From positions 62,001-126,000 of the forward strand of contig PLDC01000022.1 in assembly GCA_003134995.1 (NCBI GenBank): a stretch of DNA of 64,000 nt, written 5' to 3'. Shown here one piece after another: positions 9,497 through 17,750 of this stretch. The position numbers and the translations under genes are program-made. The stretch's first letter is position 1. Every line of letters begins with the position of its first letter. The notes beneath the pieces were generated by a model. It was not told the origin of the DNA. It saw only the letters and a program-made list of their open reading frames with translations, and did no database searches. Source of the stretch: Acidobacteriaceae bacterium (GTDB lineage: Bacteria; Acidobacteriota; Terriglobia; Terriglobales; Acidobacteriaceae).

Positions 9497-10021
9497 ATGA
9501 CCGACCTACGCTACCCCATCGGCAAGTTCAAATTCGAAGGCCCAACCACTCCGGAGCAGAGAGAGGAACTCCTCAACCAGATCGAACAAGCGCCCAACCG
9601 CTTGCGCGCAGCCGTAAACGGACTTTCAGACCAGCAGCTCGATACCCCTTACCGTCCCGAGGGCTGGTCTGTGCGCCAGGTCGCGCATCACGTCCCCGAC
9701 AGCCATCTCAACGCGTATGTACGCTACAAGCTAGCCCTCACCGAGGATGAACCGACAATCAAGCCCTATGCCGAAGACCGCTGGGCGCGGCTTGCCGACA
9801 CGCAGGCTACACCAGTCGAAGTCTCACTGGCTATGCTGGACTCGCTGCATGATCGCTGGGTACGCTTGCTGCGTTCGCTCCAGCCGGAAGACTGGAAGCG
9901 AGCGTTCCGCCATCCCGAACTCGGCTTGGTAAGTCTGGAAAAGAATCTGGCACTCTACGCGTGGCACGGACGTCATCACGTAGCTCACATCACGTCGCTG
10001 CGCGAGCGCAACGGCTGGTAG
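9497..10021 (+). CDS. DinB/YfiT-family metal-dependent protein (putative thiol S-transferase)
   Basis: 174 residues of the YfiT branch of the DinB superfamily, a four-helix bundle with a three-histidine metal site. The expected pieces are visible: RYPIGKF near the start, RPEGWSVRQVAHHVPDSH around residues 52-70 (first His), and the C-terminal YAWHGRHHVAHITSLRE with two further ligands. B. subtilis YfiT/BstA transfers bacillithiol; some Acidobacteriota are known to make bacillithiol, so that activity is possible, but which thiol is used here is inference. The start ATG 9497 has AGAGGA upstream. Confidence 0.85.
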   Translation: MTDLRYPIGKFKFEGPTTPEQREELLNQIEQAPNRLRAAVNGLSDQQLDTPYRPEGWSVRQVAHHVPDSHLNAYVRYKLALTEDEPTIKPYAEDRWARLADTQATPVEVSLAMLDSLHDRWVRLLRSLQPEDWKRAFRHPELGLVSLEKNLALYAWHGRHHVAHITSLRERNGW

Positions 10022-10101
10022 GAAAACTTGTAGAAACGGTCATCGGTTCAGGTCACTTTGGTCATCTTTTTCCCGTTAAAGTCCGCGGATACGATTCTGG
10101 C

Positions 10102-10770
10102 GTGAGCATTTTTCTGCCAACATTTTCGGGTCTACGAAGCAGCTTGCTACGAGCTTCTGTTTTCTCTCTGCTCGTGTCGGCCGCCATTGCCCAGTCGCCA
10201 GTGCCGGTGGCGCCCGCAGTGCCGGAGCCGACCTACACGGGAAAAGAGGAGTCTCTCGGGAACGTAGCGCGGAATTCGAAGAAGCCAACTTCAGGGAAGG
10301 CCAAGAGAGTAATCACCGAAGACGACATGGATGCGGTCGCCAACATTCTTCCGCGGATCCGCACGGAAGGCGCGGAAAACAGCGATGAAATCATCGCGGC
10401 AATCGGCGAGTACAAAGCCAGTCACACTCCAGAAGAGACCGAAGCGGCAGTGCAGGCCTGGTTCGAGAGGTATGACGAGGACTTGGCCGCCGCTATTCAG
10501 CAGAATCAAACCGTGAGCACTCTGCGGGAAGAAAACTTCAGCAACGGAAATGAACTTTGCCGCGAAGGTGGCGACTACTGGATGTGTGAGAAGCGCCGCA
10601 GGGCAGAGTATATTGGCCAGCGCCATGATCAGTACACGCTTGGCAGGAACATGGCTCTTGAAACGCGAATTCAGCACGTCTTCATGAAGGTTCGCGGCGG
10701 CATTTCGCGCTACAACCTGCATTACGGCTGGTTTAGGATTCGCACCACCAACGGCATCGACACTTTCTGA
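10102..10770 (+). CDS. Secreted protein of unknown function
   Basis: GTG 10102 gives a 222-residue protein with a standard signal peptide (hydrophobic SLLRASVFSLLVSAAIA, cleavage after AIA). Longer starts back to 9961 would fuse it to shadow sequence of the preceding gene. The mature part is charged, with a helical middle (TEAAVQAWFERYDEDLAAAI) and a two-cysteine segment (ELCREGGDYWMCEKRRR) that may form a disulfide. The C-terminus is basic and aromatic. I do not recognise a family. It follows the DinB-like gene by 80 bp on the same strand. Confidence 0.6.
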   Translation: MSIFLPTFSGLRSSLLRASVFSLLVSAAIAQSPVPVAPAVPEPTYTGKEESLGNVARNSKKPTSGKAKRVITEDDMDAVANILPRIRTEGAENSDEIIAAIGEYKASHTPEETEAAVQAWFERYDEDLAAAIQQNQTVSTLREENFSNGNELCREGGDYWMCEKRRRAEYIGQRHDQYTLGRNMALETRIQHVFMKVRGGISRYNLHYGWFRIRTTNGIDTF

Positions 10771-10927
10771 ACGTCGAGACTTCGCCGGCAGGCAGTCTCA
10801 TACTGCAAAATTCTGCATCTTGCGAACCCAACAGATTTGCACTAGCATTGGCGTCGCCTTTCCCCAGGCCCACTCACCAATTCTTGGAGTCCCATCGAAG
10901 GCGACCTCCGTTCGAGGACCACATCCA

Positions 10928-12196
10928 ATGCTCAGGCAGAGACTCTCATCCTCCTGCAGTCACTCGATTTCACTTATTGTTTCACTGATCATCCTGGCAT
11001 TGGCCCCTATTGCGCCACTGGCACAGGCACAAAAGTTCACCGTGATTCACAAGTTCACCGGCCCGCCTGACGGAGGATTTCCCGGCGGAGGCGTGATCGT
11101 GGACTCGAAAGGAAATATTTACGGCACCACTGCCGAAGGCGGCACTGGAAGCTGCGATGGCGGCTGCGGAACGGTGTACAAGTTCAGCCCGTCCGGCAAA
11201 GAGACCATTCTCTACAGCTTTACCGGGGCGAATGGAGATGGAAAGTATCCGCAGGGAGAATTGGTTCGGGATGTGGCGGGCAACCTCTACGGAACGACCT
11301 ACGGAGGTGGAACTTCGGGCACGGCGTGCGATGGCTACGGCTGCGGGACTGTGTTCAAGCTGGATCCTGACGGCGAGGAAACTGTGCTCTACAGCTTTAG
11401 CGGCGGGGTCGACGGCGCTACTCCCGAAGAGGGCGTCGTGCGCGACTCGGCGGGCAACCTTTATGGGATGACGAAGCTGGGCGGCGCGTACGACTGGGGA
11501 ACGGTGTTCGCGGTGGATGCATCCGGCACCGAAACCGTGCTGCACAGCTTCGACGGTGCGGACGGCGATGGCGGGGATCCGGTCGCAGGTTTGATCCTGG
11601 ACTCGGCGGGGATGTTGTTTGGCACCACTCAGGGCGGCGGCATTCTTAATTCCCATTGCATCCCTGGTTTGGAGATCGGCTGCGGAACGGTGTTCCAAGT
11701 CAGCACGGCAGGCGCGGAAAGCGTTCTGTACAAATTCACCGGCTACAAGGATGGGAATACGCCTTCGGGAAATGTCGCGCGAGATAGCGCTGGCAACCTC
11801 TACGGGACTAGCCAGCCCCAACCTGCGCCTGTCGGCTATGGAACGATTTTCGAACTCGATGCGGCCGGGAAGTTCACTGTGCTGCACACTTTCACAGGCG
11901 GTGCGGGCGGTGCGGATCCGGTTGCGGGGCTGATCCGCGACTCGGCCGGCAACCTGTATGGCACGACGTATCAGGGGGGCGGCGGCGGTACCACCTGCCA
12001 AACTTTCGATGGCGGCTGCGGCGTAGCGTTCGAGTACAGCAATACCGGAAAGTTCAGCGTATTGCACAGCTTTACGGGAGGAGCCGACGGCGGATGGCTG
12101 TTTGTACCGTTGGCGTTGGACTCGAACGGAAACCTTTACGGCACGGCGAATATAGGCGGCGTCGGCGATGGCACGTTGTTCAAGATAACTCCGTAG
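10928..12196 (+). CDS. Secreted GloVer-type tandem repeat protein
   Basis: 422 residues from ATG 10928, which places a signal peptide (SLIVSLIILALAPIAPLAQA) at the N-terminus; a possible TTG start at 10820 adds an unlikely leader. The body is about eight copies of a roughly 45-residue unit with DSAGNLYGTTYGGG, GCGTVFKLDPDGEETVLYSF and DGxxPxxGLIxD, the pattern of the GloVer repeat (TIGR03803-type choice-of-anchor proteins), probably a beta-propeller. Such proteins are frequent in Acidobacteriota; the role is unknown. The strong Gly/Asp pattern makes the opposite strand look open over 1.4 kb, but that frame is a shadow. Confidence 0.85.
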   Translation: MLRQRLSSSCSHSISLIVSLIILALAPIAPLAQAQKFTVIHKFTGPPDGGFPGGGVIVDSKGNIYGTTAEGGTGSCDGGCGTVYKFSPSGKETILYSFTGANGDGKYPQGELVRDVAGNLYGTTYGGGTSGTACDGYGCGTVFKLDPDGEETVLYSFSGGVDGATPEEGVVRDSAGNLYGMTKLGGAYDWGTVFAVDASGTETVLHSFDGADGDGGDPVAGLILDSAGMLFGTTQGGGILNSHCIPGLEIGCGTVFQVSTAGAESVLYKFTGYKDGNTPSGNVARDSAGNLYGTSQPQPAPVGYGTIFELDAAGKFTVLHTFTGGAGGADPVAGLIRDSAGNLYGTTYQGGGGGTTCQTFDGGCGVAFEYSNTGKFSVLHSFTGGADGGWLFVPLALDSNGNLYGTANIGGVGDGTLFKITP

Positions 12197-12213
12197 CTCA
12201 TTATTCCGTAGCT

Positions 12214-12864
12214 CTACGTCATACCAAGCTTCCACACTAAGTAGCTGCTTGCTTCCCGCAACACGGCATAAGCGCGTTGCGCAACGCTGTGCGGACGCGA
12301 ATCGGGCCGCGGCGCCACATACACTGGACCAACGCCCTCGTGCTCCAGCAGCTTCTTGATGCGGAATACGTGATACGCATCGCTGACCGCCACGCAACTG
12401 TGTAAGCCGTTCGCGCGCATGATCACAGCCACGCGCACCGCCGATTGCGCGGTGTCGGAACCTTGAGTCTCAGCGATCAAGCTGCGCTCGGGAATTCCGC
12501 GGCGCTCCAGATAGTCGCGTCCCACGCCGCCTTCGCTGAAGCTGGGGTCAGCGGCAGCGCCTCCGGTGGTGATGACAACAGGCGCGAGGCCGCGCTGAAA
12601 GAGTTCGTATGCGTGATCGAGCCGTGCGCGCAGCACTGGCGAAGGATGACCTGCATACTCCGCGGCGCCGAATACCACGATTGCGTCGGACGCGTGCAGT
12701 TCCTGCATGCGTCCTTCATGCACAATGCGGATCGACGTCAGCGTAACGAAGGCAGCCAGCGCCACCAGCGCAAGCGCCTCGAAGCGCAGCAGCCAGCGGT
12801 GTCGCGCAGGACGTGGAGCGGCTTCGTCGCTCTTCCCTTCGTCGGTCTTCCCTTCGTCACTCAT
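12214..12864 (-). CDS. YdcF/SanA-family (DUF218) membrane-anchored protein
   Basis: 216 residues from ATG 12864. An alternative ATG at 12906 would overlap the upstream gene by 32 nt. One membrane helix (FEALALVALAAFVTL) is followed by a DUF218 domain: DAIVVFGAAEYAGHPSPVL, ARLDHAYELFQRG, VVITTGGAA, GVGRDYLERRGIP and VSDAYHVFRIKKL. The family includes SanA and ElyC, linked to envelope barrier function and peptidoglycan or lipid-carrier metabolism. It lies 10 bp after the threonylcarbamoyl-AMP synthase gene and is probably cotranscribed. A short DEGKTDEGKSDE repeat precedes the helix. Confidence 0.85.
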   Translation of the reverse strand: MSDEGKTDEGKSDEAAPRPARHRWLLRFEALALVALAAFVTLTSIRIVHEGRMQELHASDAIVVFGAAEYAGHPSPVLRARLDHAYELFQRGLAPVVITTGGAAADPSFSEGGVGRDYLERRGIPERSLIAETQGSDTAQSAVRVAVIMRANGLHSCVAVSDAYHVFRIKKLLEHEGVGPVYVAPRPDSRPHSVAQRAYAVLREASSYLVWKLGMT

Positions 12865-12874
12865 CCTTCTTTGC

Positions 12875-13522
12875 TCATCCTTTGGCAAAAAAGGTGGAAA
12901 TCTCATCCGCAGGAATCGCGCCTTCGCGGATTATGCGCCAGCGTTCGCCTTCGTCCGACAGATCAATGATGGTAGAAGCAACGTCGCGTGGGGATGTTCC
13001 GCCGTCGACAATAATGCTGATGCGGTCCTTGAGCTGGTCGCGCACCTGTTCGGCGCTGGTGCACTCCGTCGCCCCGCTGAGATTGGCCGACGTGGCCGTG
13101 ATGGGAATGGCCGCGGCCGCAACCACCGCGAGCGGAATCTTCGCATTCGGCACGCGCAGAGCAACGTTGCCGGTATTCGCGGTCACCTTTAGCGGCAAAC
13201 GCGATCCGGCTTTGACGATGATGGTCAGCGGTCCGGGCCAGTATTTCCGCGCCAGCGCGTAGAACTCCTCGGACAACGATTTGGCGAGTTCTTCCGCCTG
13301 ATCGATGCTCTCGATGAGCAGTGACAATGGCTTGTGGCGCGAACGGGTCTTGATGTCATACACGCGGTCAACGGCGCGCAGGTTGAATGGATCGGCCGCC
13401 AGCCCATAGAAAGTATCGGTTGGCATGCCCAGCACTTCGCCGGCGCGAATCTGATCGGCGGCATACTTTACCAGTGAAGTCTCAGGGGTTTCACTACTGA
13501 TTTTCAGGATCTCGGCGCGCAC
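12875..13522 (-). CDS. L-threonylcarbamoyladenylate synthase (TsaC/YwlC/Sua5)
   Basis: Makes threonylcarbamoyl-AMP from threonine, bicarbonate and ATP, the first step of the tRNA t6A37 modification. The YrdC fold is evident: GEVLGMPTDTFYGLAADPFN, the K-T-R-S-R-x-K-P-L loop (KTRSRHKPLSLLI), WPGPLTIIV, VALRVPN and ITATSANLSG. GTG 13522 is preferred because AGGAAGG lies 8 nt upstream and it gives the usual N-terminus (RAEILKISS); ATG 13588 is possible. At 215 residues it is the short TsaC/YwlC form without the Sua5 extension. Confidence 0.93.
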   Translation of the reverse strand: MRAEILKISSETPETSLVKYAADQIRAGEVLGMPTDTFYGLAADPFNLRAVDRVYDIKTRSRHKPLSLLIESIDQAEELAKSLSEEFYALARKYWPGPLTIIVKAGSRLPLKVTANTGNVALRVPNAKIPLAVVAAAAIPITATSANLSGATECTSAEQVRDQLKDRISIIVDGGTSPRDVASTIIDLSDEGERWRIIREGAIPADEISTFFAKG

Positions 13523-13634
13523 GACGTTCCCTTCCTGCTGCCACTGCTTGGAATATTTTTGTCCGTGGAACCTACCATAATACGGCAAACAGATGCAAGG
13601 TGCGTACGCGGCGTATCATTCAATCACGATATAC

Positions 13635-14510
13635 ATGAAAAAATCCTTAGAAATCGCTCTCAGCGCGCAGCAACGGCTCCGCCGCATTGAAGGACGCCAC
13701 AACCCGCTGGTCAAGCAACTGCGCCAGGCATTCTCACGCGCGGAACTCACCGAGAGCGGAGATTGCGCTATCGAAGGCTTGCGCATCCTGGAAGAGGCCA
13801 TCCGAAGCGGCCTGCGCTTCAGCGCGGTATTCTTTCGCGAGTCAGCGCAGGACCGCGCCGAGCGCCTGCTGCCGCAGATTGGCGCTCAAGTTGAAACTTT
13901 GCTGCTGCCTGACAAATTGTTCGACAGCCTCGTGCCCAGCGAATCGCCTCAGGGCGTGGCCGCGCTGGTGCGTCTCAAAGAATTCTCACTCAACGATGTC
14001 GTGGAGAGCGAACGATTGCAAGTAGGGCCGATCGTCGTGCTCGCCGGACTGCAGGATCCGGGCAATCTGGGTACAATTCTGCGCTCGTCCGAGGCGTTCG
14101 GCTGCGCGGGCGTGGTGCTTGGCGAAGGCACGGTGAGCCCGTTCAATTCGAAGGTCGTTCGCGCTTCGGCCGGATCGGTGTTCCGCCTGCCGGTGGTTCA
14201 TGGACAGCTTCACGGACGTGGAAAATCCGCCGCAACAAAGCTCGAGGAAGTTTCAGAAAAACTGCGTGCGCAAGGCGTGCGCTTGATCGCAACTTCATCG
14301 CATAAGGGAACACCGCTCGATCAATCAGACTTGAAGGGCGAGACTGCGATCTTTTTCGGCAACGAAGGCTCAGGCCTGCCGCGCGATGTCATGGCCAAGA
14401 TGGATGAATTTATCTCCATCCCGCACACGGAGCAGGTGGAATCGCTCAACGCCGGCGTAGCCGCGAGCATCGTATTGTACGAAGCGGCAAGGCAAAGAAA
14501 AAGCTCTTAG
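13635..14510 (+). CDS. SpoU/TrmH-family RNA 2'-O-methyltransferase
   Basis: 291 residues from ATG 13635 (MKKSLEIALSAQQ). An N-terminal substrate-binding L30e-like domain (IEGLRILEEAI, FFRESAQDRAERL) is followed by the SPOUT catalytic domain with all three motifs: LQDPGNLGTILRSSEAFG (motif 1), FFGNEGSGLPRDV (motif 2) and IPHTEQVESLNAGVAASIVL (motif 3). The knotted fold binds SAM. The family methylates ribose in rRNA (RlmB-like) or tRNA; the exact site cannot be told from sequence. Its stop codon sits inside a low-complexity inverted repeat. Confidence 0.92.
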   Translation: MKKSLEIALSAQQRLRRIEGRHNPLVKQLRQAFSRAELTESGDCAIEGLRILEEAIRSGLRFSAVFFRESAQDRAERLLPQIGAQVETLLLPDKLFDSLVPSESPQGVAALVRLKEFSLNDVVESERLQVGPIVVLAGLQDPGNLGTILRSSEAFGCAGVVLGEGTVSPFNSKVVRASAGSVFRLPVVHGQLHGRGKSAATKLEEVSEKLRAQGVRLIATSSHKGTPLDQSDLKGETAIFFGNEGSGLPRDVMAKMDEFISIPHTEQVESLNAGVAASIVLYEAARQRKSS

Positions 14511-14562
14511 CCGTTAGCTCTTGGCTTTCAGCTAAAAGCCAAAGGCTAAGAGCTAAAGGCTT
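14502..14562. repeat. Inverted TTAGCTCTTGGCTTT / AAAGCCAAAGGCTAAGAGCT array
   Basis: The short gap between the methyltransferase gene and rarA is an inverted repeat of imperfect AGCTCTTAGC / GCTAAGAGCT and TTGGCTTT / AAAGCCAA units that also contains the upstream stop codon. It could form a long hairpin in mRNA. No T-tract follows. Confidence 0.65.
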
Positions 14563-14567
14563 GTTTT

Positions 14568-15941
14568 ATGGGACTCTTCCAGCCCATTCCGAGTGCCGAT
14601 AGCGCGACCGACCGCACGCGGCCGCTGGCGGACCGCATGCGACCGCGGACACTTGAAGAGTTCGCCGGGCAGGAGCATCTGATCGGTCCCGGCAAGCCTT
14701 TGCGCGCGCAGATTGATCGCGATGACACCGGTTCGCTCATCTTCTGGGGGCCGCCCGGCACGGGCAAGACGACGCTCGCGAAGATTATCGCCCGCATGAC
14801 CAAGGCGGAGTACATCGAATTCTCCGCGGTGCTCGCGGGGATTAAAGAGATCAAGCAGGTCATGGCCGACGCTGAACGCGCGCGTCAATACGGCACGCGG
14901 ACCATCGTCTTCATCGATGAGATTCACCGTTTCAACAAAGCTCAGCAGGATGCTTTTCTGCCGCACGTAGAAAAAGGCAACATCCGGCTGATCGGAGCCA
15001 CCACAGAGAATCCGTCGTTTGAGATCAACGCCGCTTTGCTTTCGCGCAGCCGCGTCTATGTGTTGCAGCCGCTCAGCGAAGACCAGATCGTGCAGTTGCT
15101 CAAGCGAGCGTTGACTGACGAAGAGCGCGGCCTGGGTGCTTTGAAGTTGCGCGCGTCCGACGATGTTCTCAAGAAAATTGCAAGCTACACCAGCGGCGAT
15201 GCCCGGAGCGCCTACAACGTGCTTGAGGTTGCGGCCGGATTGGCAAAATCCCCACTTCTCGCAAAAGACGCGAGAAATGGGGCACCCCAGCCGGGGGAGC
15301 AGCCTGCAGAAATTACCGACGACATTGTTCGCGATGCGCTGCAGAAGCGCATCTTGCTGTACGACAAGGCTGGCGAAGAACACTACAACCTGATTTCGGC
15401 TCTGCACAAGTCCGTTCGCAACAGCGACCCTGACGCCGCGCTCTACTGGCTCGGACGCATGATCGAAGCGGGCGAAGATCCGCTCTACATTGCACGCCGC
15501 GTGGTGCGCATGGCAGTGGAAGACATTGGCCTAGCCGATCCGAACGCACTTTCGCTCTGCATGGCCGCGCGCGATGCTGTAGATTTCATCGGCATGCCTG
15601 AAGGCAATCTCGCGCTGGCGCAAGCGGTCGTCTACCTCTCGGTCGCGCCCAAATCGAATGCGCTTTACACTGCCTACGGCGCGGTGCAACAGGATATCGA
15701 ACAGACCGCCGCAGAATCCGTACCGCTGCACTTGCGCAACGCGCCCACCGGATTGATGAAGGGCTTGGGTTACGGCAAAGATTATCAATACGCGCACGAC
15801 GTCGAAGGCAAAGTAGCGAACATGCAATGTCTGCCTGACAGTCTGCGAGACCGCATCTACTATCGTCCGACGAATGAGGGAATCGAGAAGCGCATCCGCG
15901 GGCGGATGGAAGAAATTAAGAAGCTGCGGGCGCCGAAGTGA
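14568..15941 (+). CDS. rarA: Replication-associated recombination ATPase RarA/MgsA
   Basis: 457 residues of the clamp-loader-like AAA+ ATPase that acts at stalled forks and interacts with SSB. Seen are the N-terminal motif RPRTLEEFAGQEHL, Walker A GPPGTGKTT, Walker B VFIDEIHRFNKAQQDAFLP, sensor 1 GATTENPSF, the arginine finger LLSRSRV, and the C-terminal tetramerisation region (EEHYNLISALHKSVRNSDPD and ARRVVRMAVEDIGLADP). An unusual loop of about 22 residues (KSPLLAKDARNGAPQPGEQP), near residue 228-247, is encoded by a palindromic repeat and looks like an in-frame insertion between the AAA lid and the helical domain. Confidence 0.95.
   Translation: MGLFQPIPSADSATDRTRPLADRMRPRTLEEFAGQEHLIGPGKPLRAQIDRDDTGSLIFWGPPGTGKTTLAKIIARMTKAEYIEFSAVLAGIKEIKQVMADAERARQYGTRTIVFIDEIHRFNKAQQDAFLPHVEKGNIRLIGATTENPSFEINAALLSRSRVYVLQPLSEDQIVQLLKRALTDEERGLGALKLRASDDVLKKIASYTSGDARSAYNVLEVAAGLAKSPLLAKDARNGAPQPGEQPAEITDDIVRDALQKRILLYDKAGEEHYNLISALHKSVRNSDPDAALYWLGRMIEAGEDPLYIARRVVRMAVEDIGLADPNALSLCMAARDAVDFIGMPEGNLALAQAVVYLSVAPKSNALYTAYGAVQQDIEQTAAESVPLHLRNAPTGLMKGLGYGKDYQYAHDVEGKVANMQCLPDSLRDRIYYRPTNEGIEKRIRGRMEEIKKLRAPK
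15250..15300. repeat. REP-like palindrome inserted inside rarA
   Basis: CCCCACTTCTCGC (15250-15262), a 7-nt loop and GCGAGAAATGGGG (15270-15282) form a 13-bp stem with one mismatch, followed by GCACCCCAGCCGGGGG. It lies fully within the rarA reading frame and is read through in frame. Confidence 0.65.
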
Positions 15942-15969
15942 AGCTAGGAGCATTTGCAGCGAAGGTGTC

Positions 15970-16050
15970 AGGGGACACGGGATAGGGGATAGGTAGTAAG
16001 TGATGGATTTCAGGTCTAAGCTCTAACCCCTAATCCCTATGCCCTAATCG
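15970..16050. repeat. Inverted GGGATAGG / CCTAATCCC array
   Basis: Between the convergent rarA and CoA-binding genes, GGGATAGGGGATAGGTAGT is mirrored about 35 bp later by CTAACCCCTAATCCCTATGCC. This is another imperfect inverted array at a gene border; it may act as a transcription block for both genes. Confidence 0.55.
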
Positions 16051-16054
16051 TGGC

Positions 16055-16468
16055 TTATCTGAATCGTGCCCGGTGATCTTTCAAGATGCAGCGGTCCATC
16101 ACCACGAAGATGCCCGTCTGGCGCGCTTTCTCGGCGGCTCTCTCGTGGATCACTCCCTCTTGCATCCAGATCGCCGGAACTTTCAACTGAATCGCCTGGT
16201 CAACAATTTCTTGCACGAACTGCGGCCGGCGGAAAATGTTGACGATGTCGATCTTCTCCGGAACCTCAAGCAGCGAAGCGTAAGCCCTCTCGCCCAGACA
16301 AAACTCGATCTGCGGATTCACCGGCACGATGCGATAACCATGGCTCTGCATATAGGCTGAAACGCCATGACTCGCACGCATGGGACTATCGGAGAGTCCC
16401 ACGACGGCGATGGTCTTCGCGCGCGAGAGAAGTTCGGTGACGGGATCGGTTTGCCGAGAAGAGGCCAT
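16055..16468 (-). CDS. CoA-binding (Rossmann) protein, YccU type
   Basis: 137 residues that make up one CoA_binding_2 domain: KTIAVVGLSDSPMRASHGVS, GYRIVPVNPQIE, YASLLEVPEKIDIVNIFRRP and VPAIWMQEGVIHERAAEKA, ending in VVMDRCILKDH. These are the hallmark blocks of the YccU/YneT family, which resembles the N-terminal domain of succinyl-CoA synthetase alpha. Ligand is presumably CoA or a CoA ester; no reaction is established. It is the last gene of a minus-strand run and starts 10 bp after the preceding stop. Confidence 0.9.
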   Translation of the reverse strand: MASSRQTDPVTELLSRAKTIAVVGLSDSPMRASHGVSAYMQSHGYRIVPVNPQIEFCLGERAYASLLEVPEKIDIVNIFRRPQFVQEIVDQAIQLKVPAIWMQEGVIHERAAEKARQTGIFVVMDRCILKDHRARFR

Positions 16469-16477
16469 CTGGTTTTT

Positions 16478-17746
16478 CTACTTCTTGTTCGCCGCATCCA
16501 GCCTCTGCTTGTACAACTTCATTGCCATCTTACGGACGGTCTCAGAAATTTCCTTGTTGTTGGAGATGTTTTTCAAATCTTGTATTTGAATGTGCTTCAT
16601 CAACCCTAATCCCAGATCGAGCGGGGTACGCGGGTTCGACACCAGATTGCGCACCACAATGTAATTCTTCATGAAGCGGCGCTTCAATGGAATCTGCCGC
16701 AGAACGGCTTCCAGCACATTCTTCTGCAGGGCAAACTTTTCCACTTCGCCGTCGGAAAGTTTAGGAGCCTCAAGCACCGCCAACGCAACTACCTTGGTAC
16801 CGTCGCGAATCAGAATCGATCGCTCTTCCTTGTCGCCCTTCAACGCCAGTTGAATGCGGTCCTTCACATCGAGGCGATTGATCTTCTGCATCGTGTTGTC
16901 ACGCTGACCGGATTTAGGTTGCGCGGCAACAGGTTTCGAAACCGCGGCTGCGGCCGACGCGGCTTTGGCAGATTCAGCCACAACTTTCTCTGCGCTGCCC
17001 TCAATCTCCGACATCTCTTTATTTTCCGACACCGGAAAATAATCAGTTCCGAGCAAATCGACGATGCCGCCGACGGGCTGGAAGGGCTTATCCTTCTCTG
17101 CAGCAATCTCGGCGGCATGTTCGGCAAGATAAGAAGAAACAGCTTCGTCAGGAACTTCTCCGGCTTCGTCTATCGCGGGAGTCGCGCCGTGTGCGGGATC
17201 TTCTGACACCGGCGCTGCTGCTTCATCGACCTTCGCTTCGCTGGCTGCAATAGGAACATGCGCAGTCGCCGGTTGGCTCGCGTTCAAAAGATCCGCGATC
17301 GCGGACGATTGCTCGGCCTTCAGATATGGATTCGCCCGAAGAGATTTGAGAATAATCGACGACGCGCGCACGCGCGCACACTGCAGCATGGCATCGATCG
17401 ATTCCCGCGACGCGGAGATCGCGAATTTCGCCAGCTCGCCATCGGCAACAGAGGGATTGTCGAGCAGCGCCGGCAACAATTTGGGACGGAGATTCTCCGG
17501 CGCAATAAAGTAGTCGAGCACTTCGCGTGGAGTCTTAGGGTCGGCAGCCGCAGCCAGCGAAGCCTTCTCATCCCAACCTGCCAAAGTAAGGCGGGCGGTA
17601 TCGCCGAAAATCTTATTGTGTTTGGCGAGGTAAACCAGAATCTCAATGTTTTCGTCGGCGGGAACCTGCAGCGCGCCCTTAGCGGCAAACTGCATCCTGT
17701 TCGATGGCAGCTTCGAGGCACGAATTAAATCGATGGTCCGCGGCAT
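16478..17746 (-). CDS. Conserved protein of unknown function, helical repeats at both ends
   Basis: 422 residues from ATG 17746, with GGGAGGTG upstream, starting 2 nt after the HD gene ends. The N-terminal about 140 residues are helical and HEAT/LRV-like (ENIEILVYLAKHNKIFGDTA, DNPSVADGELAKFAIS). Residues about 165-285 are an Ala/Glu-rich low-complexity linker. The C-terminal about 130 residues are again helical (KDRIQLALKGDKEERSILIR, LVSNPRTPLDLGLGLM, KHIQIQDLKNISNNKEISET). The last motif occurs in uncharacterised proteins of several soil phyla, and I cannot assign a function. No signal or membrane segment is visible, so it is probably cytoplasmic. Confidence 0.75.
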   Translation of the reverse strand: MPRTIDLIRASKLPSNRMQFAAKGALQVPADENIEILVYLAKHNKIFGDTARLTLAGWDEKASLAAAADPKTPREVLDYFIAPENLRPKLLPALLDNPSVADGELAKFAISASRESIDAMLQCARVRASSIILKSLRANPYLKAEQSSAIADLLNASQPATAHVPIAASEAKVDEAAAPVSEDPAHGATPAIDEAGEVPDEAVSSYLAEHAAEIAAEKDKPFQPVGGIVDLLGTDYFPVSENKEMSEIEGSAEKVVAESAKAASAAAAVSKPVAAQPKSGQRDNTMQKINRLDVKDRIQLALKGDKEERSILIRDGTKVVALAVLEAPKLSDGEVEKFALQKNVLEAVLRQIPLKRRFMKNYIVVRNLVSNPRTPLDLGLGLMKHIQIQDLKNISNNKEISETVRKMAMKLYKQRLDAANKK

Positions 17747-17750
17747 GAGT

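Noticed and set aside
10982-12397. 471-codon minus-strand frame over the GloVer repeat gene
   Set aside because: It is a shadow produced by the repeated Gly/Asp/Ser codon pattern. Its translation is Arg/Ala-rich and repetitive without any family motif, while the plus-strand protein has a signal peptide and clear repeats.
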